Below, in pieces: positions 6,381-12,762 of a stretch of 15,031 nucleotides of DNA. The notes beneath the pieces were generated by a model. That model saw only the letters and a program-made list of their open reading frames with translations. It was not told where the DNA came from and made no database searches. Each line of letters opens with the position of its first letter. Positions within the stretch are counted from its first letter, which is position 1. The DNA comes from Sphingobacterium sp. (GTDB lineage Bacteria > Bacteroidota > Bacteroidia > Sphingobacteriales > Sphingobacteriaceae), in assembly GCA_030146225.1 (NCBI GenBank), contig JASLCA010000166.1:1-15031 (forward strand), read 5' to 3'. The position numbers and the translations under genes are program-made.

Positions 6381-6858
6381 CTGCTTGGGCTTGTTTAAGT
6401 TGTGCGATAATAGCTTTTAACTCCTCAGGTCGCTGCGTACCGATTAATACTTTGCGCCGCCCATCCTTAAATTCCAGCTGCAAGCCGTAGAGACCGCGCG
6501 TGGTATAAGCTACTCCAGATCCGCCAATCCGTAAGCCCCAACCGCCATATTCGAAAAGGGAGTATTTCCGAACATTAGCGGCTTCAATGCTAGCCCATGA
6601 CCAATGCTTTTCCTTCCATATAAAAGGAACAAATCGCAGATAGATGCCCTTTTCATCGATCCGAGTTCGCAGCCGAATGCTAAATAGAAATAGGAAGACA
6701 GCAAGGGCAATCCACAAGCCAGGATTACTCCAATCCAAATCTTGAAAAGACCTGATGCCAGATAAATAGATGCGAAGCGCAACGAGCAAAATAAGCAACC
6801 CGACTAACCACTTATAGATAAAGCGTTGACTTTCAAAAAAAATAGTTTTACTGTTCAT
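6373..6858 (-). CDS. Membrane-anchored PH-like domain protein
   Basis: 161 aa. Two hydrophobic helices at about 15-33 and 46-62 form a hairpin anchor, then a cytoplasmic domain rich in short beta strands (TRIDEKGIYLRFVPF, KHWSWASIEAANVRKY, YGLQLEFKDGRRKVLIGT) ending in a helix (RPEELKAIIAQLKQ). The strand order with a final helix and the phrases W-x-W-x-x-I and IGTQRPEEL are typical of bacterial PH-like proteins of Bacteroidota. Role is unknown. It lies 47 bp after the DUF2089 regulator and overlaps the next gene by 8 bp. Confidence 0.75.
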   Translation of the reverse strand: MNSKTIFFESQRFIYKWLVGLLILLVALRIYLSGIRSFQDLDWSNPGLWIALAVFLFLFSIRLRTRIDEKGIYLRFVPFIWKEKHWSWASIEAANVRKYSLFEYGGWGLRIGGSGVAYTTRGLYGLQLEFKDGRRKVLIGTQRPEELKAIIAQLKQAQADV

Positions 6859-6905
6859 AGCGATATAATTTAGGTTCTATAGACATGCTGCGGGTACAGC
6901 AATTT

Positions 6906-7193
6906 TTATTTATGCTTAGCAGGAGTTGATGGCTCATATGTTTTGATTTTTTGAATTAAATCATCCAATTTATTACGTACCGTGGGATAGCTTTTCCCCA
7001 ATTGACTGGCCATCTCCTTAAGACTGCCAGAATTGAGCAAAAATTGTAAGACAAAGTCTTGCTCTTCCGCATTGAGCTTCATCAACAAGGGCAAACTATA
7101 GCGTCCAGCAACTTCCGTCTCACAATGCTTACAAACTAATTTAGCCACTGAAAGCTCTTCTTCACAACTTGGACATTTAACAGGCAGCTTCAT
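6906..7193 (-). CDS. DUF2089 zinc-ribbon/helix-turn-helix regulator
   Basis: 95 aa from ATG 7193. The N-terminal zinc ribbon has C7-P-S-C10 and C21-K-H-C24; the rest is a helical DNA-binding region with the DUF2089 signature: LNAEEQDFVLQFLLNSGSLKEM, then GKSYPTVRNKLDDLI (about 66-80), whose SYPTVR recognition-helix segment is typical of the family. Likely a small transcription regulator controlling its own operon. The open frame extends to 7235 but those 14 codons (including INIVY twice) are produced by an AT-rich direct repeat upstream of the gene and are not protein-like. It heads a three-gene operon with the PH-like and multi-pass membrane proteins. Confidence 0.85.
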   Translation of the reverse strand: MKLPVKCPSCEEELSVAKLVCKHCETEVAGRYSLPLLMKLNAEEQDFVLQFLLNSGSLKEMASQLGKSYPTVRNKLDDLIQKIKTYEPSTPAKHK

Positions 7194-7197
7194 ATAT

Positions 7198-7224
7198 ACA
7201 ATATTAATATAAACAATATTAATA
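7198..7224. repeat. Tandem direct repeat upstream of the DUF2089 gene
   Basis: Two exact copies of ACAATATTAATA (7198-7209 and 7213-7224), period 15 bp, each containing the palindrome AATATT. They lie 5-31 bp before the DUF2089 ATG, a position suited to an operator that represses or autoregulates the gene. Confidence 0.55.
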
Positions 7225-7245
7225 AATAATTTCATTAAATTAAAA

Positions 7246-7259
7246 TTTGTTTAAACAAA
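7246..7259. promoter_or_regulatory. 14-bp palindrome between DUF2089 gene and plsC
   Basis: TTTGTTTAAACAAA is a perfect inverted repeat without spacer, in the middle of the 134-bp divergent intergenic region. It could be a regulator site for either gene. The core TGTTTAAACA recurs at 842-851, in the gap between gmd and the coiled-coil gene. Confidence 0.4.
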
Positions 7260-7302
7260 ATTGATAAAAATTAAGAAAAATAGATTTTTACTACACAAAT
7301 AG

Positions 7303-7310
7303 TATCTTTG
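7303..7310 (+). promoter_or_regulatory. -7 box of the plsC promoter
   Basis: TATCTTTG is an exact TAnnTTTG match ending 17 bp before the plsC ATG, implying a leader of about 12 nt. No TTTG is present at the -33 position. Confidence 0.45.
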
Positions 7311-7327
7311 CAAAACACTTATTTGTT

Positions 7328-8065
7328 ATGAGAAAAGTTTTCGGATATATCCTAACGCCCATTTTTTATGGTTGTTTTCTTTTATCACTATTAATCTTTC
7401 ACCCCATTCAGTGGCTATGTCTTAAGCTAGGGGGCTATGCGGCACATAAGAAGAGTGTGGATATGCTTAACAGCTGCTTGGTGGCCTGTTACTATACCTT
7501 AGGCAATACGGTAACCTTTATCGACAATAAAAATATCCCTGTAGGTCAACCCATTATCTTTGTTGCCAACCACCAAAGTACATTTGATATTCCGCCATTA
7601 ATATATTTCTTACGAAGATTTCATGGGAAGTTTATCTCTAAGATAGAGCTTGCACATGCTGGCATCCCAAGCATATCCTTTAATTTGAAACATGGAGGAG
7701 CAGCCAATATCGATCGTAAAGATTCTAAGCAATCTATTGCAGAGATATTAAAGTTAGCGGGAAATATGAAGACCAAGAACTGGTCAGCATTTATCTTCCC
7801 TGAAGGAACCCGCACAAAAACGGGTGCAATGAAGCCTTTTTCTGTAGGGGGAATAGCCACAATATTAAAGAAAAATCCGGGAGCACTAGTGGTGCCAATT
7901 GCTATTCAGGGCTCTTACAAGATGGTTCAGTATGGTAATTTTCCTTTACGCCCATTTACGGCAATGCGCTGGGAAGTCTTAGCACCTATTGAGACCAATG
8001 GATTGGCTGTGGAAGAGGTTGTACAACGAGCTGAAGATAGCATTAGAAGTAAAGTAGAACACTAA
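7328..8065 (+). CDS. plsC: 1-acyl-sn-glycerol-3-phosphate acyltransferase
   Basis: 245 aa. Acylates lysophosphatidic acid to phosphatidic acid, the second acylation of phospholipid synthesis, at the cytoplasmic membrane. An N-terminal hydrophobic anchor (about 5-33) is followed by the acyltransferase blocks: NHQSTFD (H82-x4-D87, catalytic), the GGAANIDR segment around 123-130, FPEGTR at 157-162 (glycerol-phosphate binding) and VVPIAIQGS at 188-196. Length is normal. PlsC homologues also acylate ornithine lipids or other lyso-lipids, so the exact acceptor is not certain. It is divergent from the DUF2089 operon and its stop lies 1 bp from that of the convergent glycosyltransferase, within a shared hairpin. 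Confidence 0.88.
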   Translation: MRKVFGYILTPIFYGCFLLSLLIFHPIQWLCLKLGGYAAHKKSVDMLNSCLVACYYTLGNTVTFIDNKNIPVGQPIIFVANHQSTFDIPPLIYFLRRFHGKFISKIELAHAGIPSISFNLKHGGAANIDRKDSKQSIAEILKLAGNMKTKNWSAFIFPEGTRTKTGAMKPFSVGGIATILKKNPGALVVPIAIQGSYKMVQYGNFPLRPFTAMRWEVLAPIETNGLAVEEVVQRAEDSIRSKVEH

Positions 8066-8077
8066 TCTACTTTACTT
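8047..8077. other. 12-bp perfect hairpin across the plsC/glycosyltransferase stop codons
   Basis: AAGTAAAGTAGA (8047-8058) pairs perfectly with TCTACTTTACTT (8066-8077) around a 7-nt loop holding the plsC stop. The left arm is in plsC codons and the right arm in the last codons of the convergent gene. There is no T tract on either side, so it is not a classical intrinsic terminator, but both transcripts would end in or carry this structure. Confidence 0.7.
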
Positions 8078-9200
8078 GACGCCCTTTCCAATCGTACTTG
8101 CCAATATTTCCAGCGATCCCAATATACACCAAGTAGAGGGCATGTACCAGAGACAGCAAGGGCAATTTTAGCAAGAGCTCAGTGCGCCCTGCAAACTTAC
8201 ATAAGGGCGCTATAAAATAGTATTCGGCAATAATTTTCAACAAAAAGGCAGTCAAAAGCAGCCAGTGTATTTGTGGCAATCCAATAAAAAATTGTACAAT
8301 CCCCCCCAGTAAGGCGAGGTTAAAAAGCCAGATGCATAAGCCTAATAATACCACCTTTTTATCTTTGTACTTTGTGCTTTTCGAAGCCCAACGCTTACGT
8401 TGACTAATAAATGATTTTAGGTCGGACTTGGCATCTGTAAATACGATAGCCTCCACACTTTTACAAAAGCCAATGCGATCGGCATGCTTCTCAGCAACCT
8501 TGTGTAAGAAGAGCTCATCGTCTCCAGAGGCAAGGTTGTCAATCCCCTTAAAGCCACCCATCTCCCAGAATACATCCTTGCGATAGGCTAAGTTCGCTCC
8601 ATTACAGGTGGTTGGGTTTCCATTCCCAATGCCGGCAGCTCCAAGGCCAATCAAATACAGAAACTCTAGGGTTTGAAGGCGTTCAAAGCTGCTTTTCTCT
8701 TCCGTATATACCACTGGAGAAGAAACCAGGTAAGCATCCGCTTCTTGAAAATACTGCACAATGGTCTTTAACCAGCTGCGGCCCATCCTACAATCGGCAT
8801 CCGTCGTTACGATAATTTCCCCCTTGGCTTGGGCAATGGCGCGTGATATAGCCAATTTCTTATAGGAGTTGAGCTGGCTGCCTTCATTTAGCTGAATCAA
8901 AGTAACCCCACGATCTGCATAAGTAGCCACAATTGCAGCGGTAGCATCGGTAGAATGATCATCTACAACAATAATTTCTAATAATTCTTTTGGGAAGTCT
9001 TGGGCAACGATGCAATCCAAGGTACGGGCAATATTCTCCTCCTCATTACGTGCCGCAATAAGTACTGAAACGGATTTTACGACAGCAGTTTCATTTCTTC
9101 GAAAGACTGGAATCTTAAACCAGCCCTGACGCATATACATAATTAACAGTAGGTAGACTACCGTCATAAAAAACAGAAAATAACTAAGACTTATTACCAC
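8067..9200 (-). CDS. Glycosyltransferase family 2, membrane-bound
   Basis: 377 aa. One N-terminal helix (about 2-22), a cytoplasmic GT-A domain and three or four C-terminal helices (about 284-306, 312-334, 347-366). GT2 motifs: VLIAARNEEENI (46-57), VVDDHSTD (78-85), the DxD metal motif in TTDADC (D134-A-D136), SGDDELF with the likely catalytic base (226-231) and QRKRW (267-271). Layout resembles processive or membrane-lipid GT2 enzymes such as those making glycolipids or polysaccharides; donor and acceptor unknown. The frame begins with GTG at 9200, overlapping the upstream flippase-like gene by 17 bp; an ATG 11 codons later (9167) is possible but would cut into the first helix. Tight overlap suggests functional coupling with the flippase-like protein. 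Confidence 0.88.
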   Translation of the reverse strand: MVISLSYFLFFMTVVYLLLIMYMRQGWFKIPVFRRNETAVVKSVSVLIAARNEEENIARTLDCIVAQDFPKELLEIIVVDDHSTDATAAIVATYADRGVTLIQLNEGSQLNSYKKLAISRAIAQAKGEIIVTTDADCRMGRSWLKTIVQYFQEADAYLVSSPVVYTEEKSSFERLQTLEFLYLIGLGAAGIGNGNPTTCNGANLAYRKDVFWEMGGFKGIDNLASGDDELFLHKVAEKHADRIGFCKSVEAIVFTDAKSDLKSFISQRKRWASKSTKYKDKKVVLLGLCIWLFNLALLGGIVQFFIGLPQIHWLLLTAFLLKIIAEYYFIAPLCKFAGRTELLLKLPLLSLVHALYLVYIGIAGNIGKYDWKGRQVK

Positions 9201-10158
9201 CTAAATAATTTACATTTAATACAAAGAAAGACCCGATAATTGCGGGCAGAATAAGGTTTACAAACCAGATACAGGATACAATGGCCATTACTGCAAGCTC
9301 CTGAGTCGTGATATAACTGTACAAATTACTCGCTACAAAGCTACGCACACTAAAGTCAAAAATATCCAATGAAGGCACTGCAGATTGTACAAAAAACAAG
9401 ATAAAGATCATTAAGATCATGGGCATTACGGGCAACTCGGGCAAAATCACCAACATCAACAGTACATATTGTGAGGTAAAGATCACAAAGCGAGCCAGCG
9501 AAAGCATTAAAACCTTTAATAGCTCTTGACTAGAAAAGTCTTCTAAGATAGAAAAGAAAGGCTTTATCTTCTTTAGGAATGCAAATCTGCCGACCAGCTT
9601 ATCTACCCAATGTACATTAAAGTACAGGATTATAAAGGCAAGTGCATAGATCAGAGCGAGCAGCCAAACGCCAAAACGTACCGTCTCTGGAGTGGGTAGG
9701 TAGGTAGATATAAACCAAGCAATCGCAAAGGCCCCAAAGACGCTGGTTAGTACCAGTTGCGCAAAGAGCCCTACGCCCATAGCAACGGCGCCTGAGGCAC
9801 GATTTCTAGGCTTTAATAACATTACCCGACCGCCGTACTCCCCTATCCTGTTGGGGGTAAATATGGCCCAAGTAAGGCCACAAAAAACAGACTTAACAGC
9901 GGTCCAATAACTAATAACTTCTATACGCCCAACCAGGTACTTCCACTTGAGGACCTCCAAGGCCCAATTGACAAACATCATTAGCACTACCCAGACCAAG
10001 GTTGCTCGCATAATCCATGGATCAATACGGCCAATCAGGGATTGAAATTCACGGAGATTCTGTTGATTATTGATCTTGGAAACAATAAACCAGGTTGCTA
10101 AGCCTACAATAAGGACCTTAATGAATAGGTTTAAATATTTCTTCTGCTCTTTTGTCAA
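9184..10158 (-). CDS. Second flippase-like membrane protein, LPG synthase TM superfamily
   Basis: 324 aa with about eight hydrophobic helices. The conserved loop TPNRIGEYGGRVMLL (101-115) and the C-terminal PSLDIFDFSVRSF region place it with the lysylphosphatidylglycerol synthase TM/UPF0104 superfamily, though in a different branch from the 4177 gene (its loop reads TPNRIGEYGGR rather than LPGGIGGDGYK). No synthetase domain. Probable role in moving a lipid or lipid-linked molecule across the inner membrane, with the overlapping glycosyltransferase as partner; inference. It starts with TTG (10158): the nearest ATG upstream is out of frame, an in-frame stop lies about 30 bp upstream, and the next internal ATG is at residue 50, after the first helix. 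Confidence 0.82.
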   Translation of the reverse strand: MTKEQKKYLNLFIKVLIVGLATWFIVSKINNQQNLREFQSLIGRIDPWIMRATLVWVVLMMFVNWALEVLKWKYLVGRIEVISYWTAVKSVFCGLTWAIFTPNRIGEYGGRVMLLKPRNRASGAVAMGVGLFAQLVLTSVFGAFAIAWFISTYLPTPETVRFGVWLLALIYALAFIILYFNVHWVDKLVGRFAFLKKIKPFFSILEDFSSQELLKVLMLSLARFVIFTSQYVLLMLVILPELPVMPMILMIFILFFVQSAVPSLDIFDFSVRSFVASNLYSYITTQELAVMAIVSCIWFVNLILPAIIGSFFVLNVNYLGGNKS

Positions 10159-10242
10159 TACATTTAGAATAAGAGCACAATGTTACTAATTTTTGCGCAA
10201 ACCTTATAGCGGCCTATCCAAGTTAATTCGTAATATTGCAAG

Positions 10243-10806
10243 ATGCAACGTGAGCAGGCAAAAGAAAGAATTATATTAGGTATTGACCCGGGAACAATTG
10301 TTTTGGGTTATGGCCTTGTACGACAAGTGGGTAGTAAAATTTCATTAATCAGCATGGGGGTTGTCAAGATGGGTCATCTTGATGATCAAGCCTTAAAGCT
10401 ACAACGTATCTTCCATAAGGTTTCAGCCCTCATCGCTGAATATCATCCGGACTGCATGGCATTGGAAGCCCCATTCTATGGAAAAAACATTCAGGTAATG
10501 CTGAAGCTGGGCCGCGCCCAGGGAGTAGCCATGGCCGCTGGCTTAATGGTAGACATACCTATCGTAGAATATGCCCCGCGTAAGATTAAGCAATCTGTAA
10601 CAGGCAATGGGAATGCCAGCAAAGAGCAGGTGGCCGCTATGCTCAAAAATCTACTTAAATTTAATGAAACCCCCGAGTTTTTGGATGCAACTGATGGCTT
10701 GGCCGTTGCCGTCTGTCATGCCTTCCAGCAAAATACAGTAAGCAATGCTAAAAGCTATTCCGGCTGGGAAGCATTTGTAAGTGACAACAAGAAAAGAGTT
10801 CGTTAA
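10243..10806 (+). CDS. ruvC: Crossover junction endodeoxyribonuclease RuvC
   Basis: 187 aa. Dimeric Holliday-junction resolvase working with RuvAB in recombinational repair. RNase H-like fold with the four acidic catalytic residues visible: D15 in ILGIDPGT, E75 in ALEAPFYGKN, and D148/D151 in LDATDGLAVA (the three-residue spacing matches the family). The YAPRKIKQSVTGNGNASKEQV block (110-130) is the usual RuvC signature. The C-terminal 20 residues are a variable basic tail. A TAATATTG box (10231-10238, one mismatch to TAnnTTTG) lies directly before the ATG. The stop codon overlaps that of the convergent gene by 4 bp (shared TTAA). Confidence 0.95.
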   Translation: MQREQAKERIILGIDPGTIVLGYGLVRQVGSKISLISMGVVKMGHLDDQALKLQRIFHKVSALIAEYHPDCMALEAPFYGKNIQVMLKLGRAQGVAMAAGLMVDIPIVEYAPRKIKQSVTGNGNASKEQVAAMLKNLLKFNETPEFLDATDGLAVAVCHAFQQNTVSNAKSYSGWEAFVSDNKKRVR

Positions 10807-11846
10807 AGCTTAACCTGTCGAATTACATTCTTAACATTCAATTCCACAATATCAGTCATGGTCGCACACCTTTCATAGGCTGGATTGGCGTAAAAGGCTG
10901 CGTAGCCCGAGCGTAATTGTGCAATATTCGCTTGGGTAGACAACTCTTGCAGGCTTGAGGCATCCCGCAGATCTTTTATCCGATGCCGCTCACTACGTAC
11001 CCTATGTACTATTGAGGAGCGCTCCTCTTGTTGATACTGCAAGACGGTCCGCTCACTGAGGTACTCCATAGCCAGCTTCACATAGGGATAATTCTCCTTA
11101 AAATACTGGGGCATATACACCTTGGGATTGCCCTCATAAAACTGTTGATCAAAGTCAATAGCACGTATACGGAACTGAAAGTCATCAAAGTCCGGGGTAA
11201 TCTGCATGACAAAATTATAAGCCCGCATATCCCCTAGTAGGGAGATCATACAGCGCTCATTAAACTTTACAAACTCCTTGGCTATCCGGGTTTGATTATA
11301 GTCTGGAGTATACATTCGATCTTGGCTAAATACGTCCCCCGGAATGCCCACAATATGTTCTTCGACCAAGGTATCCCGATCTACTAAATAATTAACTTGA
11401 TTTGGAGACAGAATCTCTTCAAGCTCTAGCCCGTAAATTCTAGAAGCATCCGCCTGCTTAATGTAGAAGTAATCATAAACATCATTTAGGGTATTGATAA
11501 TCCGTACGCGAAATGGCTTGGTATTTCCAAAGGTGCAATACTCAATGCGATCGATAATCTTATGCTGCACAATACGAATATTGCCGGAAGCCTTTAAAAT
11601 GGCATAGACGACCTTTAAGCCATTGTAGAGTTGATCCTGCAAGTAGGCTGGATACATAGGCGTCTCCCAATGGGTATCCTGCCCATGCTTATCCATTACC
11701 GGAACTGTTTCGGTAAAATCCAATAGATCGGCATAGGCAACGGGCAAGCGTGCATCCCGCTGATAAATCTTTAAATACTTTGCCAGGCCTACGCCTACGG
11801 GATAGATTGGCTTTTTTCGGGAGATCTTTACGTCTTCAATTTCCAT
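10803..11846 (-). CDS. Uncharacterised protein with protein-kinase-like catalytic motif
   Basis: 347 aa, soluble, no signal peptide or membrane helix. I do not recognise a named family. The centre reads LLGDMRAYNFVMQ (203-215) followed by IRAIDFDQQF (228-237). This has the spacing of the catalytic loop and metal-binding Asp of the kinase/aminoglycoside-phosphotransferase superfamily: D206 then N211 (D-x4-N), then D231-F-D. Upstream, YFYIKQ puts Lys130 where the ATP-binding lysine of strand 3 would be, with Glu142-144 as helix-C candidates, and LVEEHIVGIPGD (160-171) resembles the hinge. The C-terminal part (about 265-325) is a charged, probably helical region. Kinase activity is inferred from motif spacing only. 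A TTTG-N17-TATATTTA promoter-like pair lies upstream. Confidence 0.75.
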   Translation of the reverse strand: MEIEDVKISRKKPIYPVGVGLAKYLKIYQRDARLPVAYADLLDFTETVPVMDKHGQDTHWETPMYPAYLQDQLYNGLKVVYAILKASGNIRIVQHKIIDRIEYCTFGNTKPFRVRIINTLNDVYDYFYIKQADASRIYGLELEEILSPNQVNYLVDRDTLVEEHIVGIPGDVFSQDRMYTPDYNQTRIAKEFVKFNERCMISLLGDMRAYNFVMQITPDFDDFQFRIRAIDFDQQFYEGNPKVYMPQYFKENYPYVKLAMEYLSERTVLQYQQEERSSIVHRVRSERHRIKDLRDASSLQELSTQANIAQLRSGYAAFYANPAYERCATMTDIVELNVKNVIRQVKL

Positions 11847-11862
11847 AACACACTCATTTTAG

Positions 11863-11891
11863 TAAATATACGTAATAATTAAATCTGCAAA
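11863..11891 (-). promoter_or_regulatory. Possible promoter of the kinase-like gene
   Basis: Minus strand TTTG (11891-11888), 17 bp, then TATATTTA (11870-11863), one mismatch to TAnnTTTG. Start of transcription would be about 10 nt before the ATG at 11846. Confidence 0.35.
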
Positions 11892-12118
11892 ATCCATTTT
11901 AGTACGCTATATTCGTTATGATATTTTAATTTTAACAAATAATTAGCTGATTTTTACAAAAAATCAAATCAAATTAAAAAAATCTTATTATTTTTGAAAA
12001 TATATTAAAAGGAAAGAACAGGAATATTTTGGGATTTAAATGGAAGAAGCTCCTCCAAAGAGAAGCTTCAACGCAAACCAATTATAAACCTATGTTAATT
12101 TGAGAGAGTAACATGCGA

Positions 12119-12147
12119 TTTTCACAAAAACAAAACGTTTTCACAAA
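12119..12147. promoter_or_regulatory. Direct repeats TTTTCACAAA upstream of lrp
   Basis: Two exact 10-bp copies spaced 19 bp start to start (about two helical turns), 110-140 bp before the lrp ATG, with the palindrome AAAACGTTTT (12132-12141) overlapping the second. A phased repeat of this kind upstream of an Lrp-type gene could be an autoregulatory site. Confidence 0.35.
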
Positions 12148-12257
12148 CATTTTGTTAATACAAATGTAAAATACTTATTATTTTTATACAAATATTAACT
12201 TCTTTTTGCTTAATCAACAAAAAACAGACATTTTTAAACATATTTAATACCATTTTT

Positions 12258-12728
12258 ATGGATAAAAAGTATTCAAATTACGATTTAGACAATCTAGACA
12301 TTCAAATTTTGTCTATTTTAATGGAAAACGCATCAATTCCATATACTGAAATCGCAAAAAAACTTATTGTTTCCGGAGGAACCATCCATGTGCGCATGAA
12401 AAAGATGGAGGAACTTGGAATTATTAAAGGCTCCGAGCTAATTATCAACCCCCAGAAAGTTGGTTTTGATATAACGGCCTTCTTAGGAATCTATTTAGAA
12501 AAAGGATCTCAATATTCAGACGCTGTAAAGCAGTTGGAGAATATCAAAGAGGTAGTTGAGCTACACTACTGCACAGGACAATACAGCATGTTTGCTAAGA
12601 TTGTATGCCGCGACACGGCCCATTTGCGGAAGGTGCTAAATGAAGACATCCAAGCGCTTACAGGTATTCAACGCACGGAAACGATTATATCTTTAGAAGA
12701 AAGTATTAAGCGTCAAATAAGCTTATAA
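12258..12728 (+). CDS. Lrp/AsnC family transcriptional regulator
   Basis: 156 aa. N-terminal winged HTH (about 10-60: LDIQILSILMENASIPYTEIAKKL then GTIHVRMKKMEELGII), and a C-terminal RAM/AsnC ligand-binding domain (about 70-150) with the usual G-x-Y turn (G107-Q-Y109) that forms the effector pocket between subunits. Family members are octameric DNA-binding proteins responding to amino acids, commonly autoregulated. It is convergent to argE and separated by a bidirectional terminator; whether it controls the arginine genes cannot be told from position. The repeats in its upstream region are candidate sites for autoregulation. Confidence 0.92.
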   Translation: MDKKYSNYDLDNLDIQILSILMENASIPYTEIAKKLIVSGGTIHVRMKKMEELGIIKGSELIINPQKVGFDITAFLGIYLEKGSQYSDAVKQLENIKEVVELHYCTGQYSMFAKIVCRDTAHLRKVLNEDIQALTGIQRTETIISLEESIKRQISL

Positions 12729-12732
12729 AATA

Positions 12733-12759
12733 AAAAGGCCCGAGATAATCGGGCCTTTT
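12733..12759. terminator. Bidirectional intrinsic terminator between lrp and argE
   Basis: AAAAGGCCCGA / TCGGGCCTTTT, 11-bp stem with loop GATAA, T tract on both strands. It fills the 34-bp gap between the two convergent stop codons and serves both genes. Confidence 0.93.
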
Positions 12760-12762
12760 CTA

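Larger units (their letters stand above)
11847..12257. other. 411-bp AT-rich intergenic region upstream of lrp
   Basis: No convincing gene. It contains the promoter of the minus-strand gene, an exact TAnnTTTG match on the + strand (TATTTTTG, 11989-11996), a 15-codon ATG frame at 12040-12087 of doubtful meaning that overlaps a GAAGCT/AGCTTC stem, the inverted repeat ATGTTA-N11-TAACAT (about 12091-12113), and two copies of TTTTCACAAA (12119-12128, 12138-12147) around the palindrome AAAACGTTTT. The long leader may carry regulation of lrp. Confidence 0.5.

Noticed and set aside
7198..7224. CRISPR-like repeat
   Set aside because: Only two 12-bp AT-rich copies 3 bp apart, no spacers and no cas genes.
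7194..7235. 14-codon N-terminal extension of the DUF2089 protein
   Set aside because: It is translated from the AT-rich direct repeat; the family begins right before the zinc ribbon, as with the ATG at 7193.
12040..12087. 15-codon leader peptide upstream of lrp
   Set aside because: A frame this short arises easily by chance; there is no amino-acid run of the kind expected for attenuation and no clear terminator after it.
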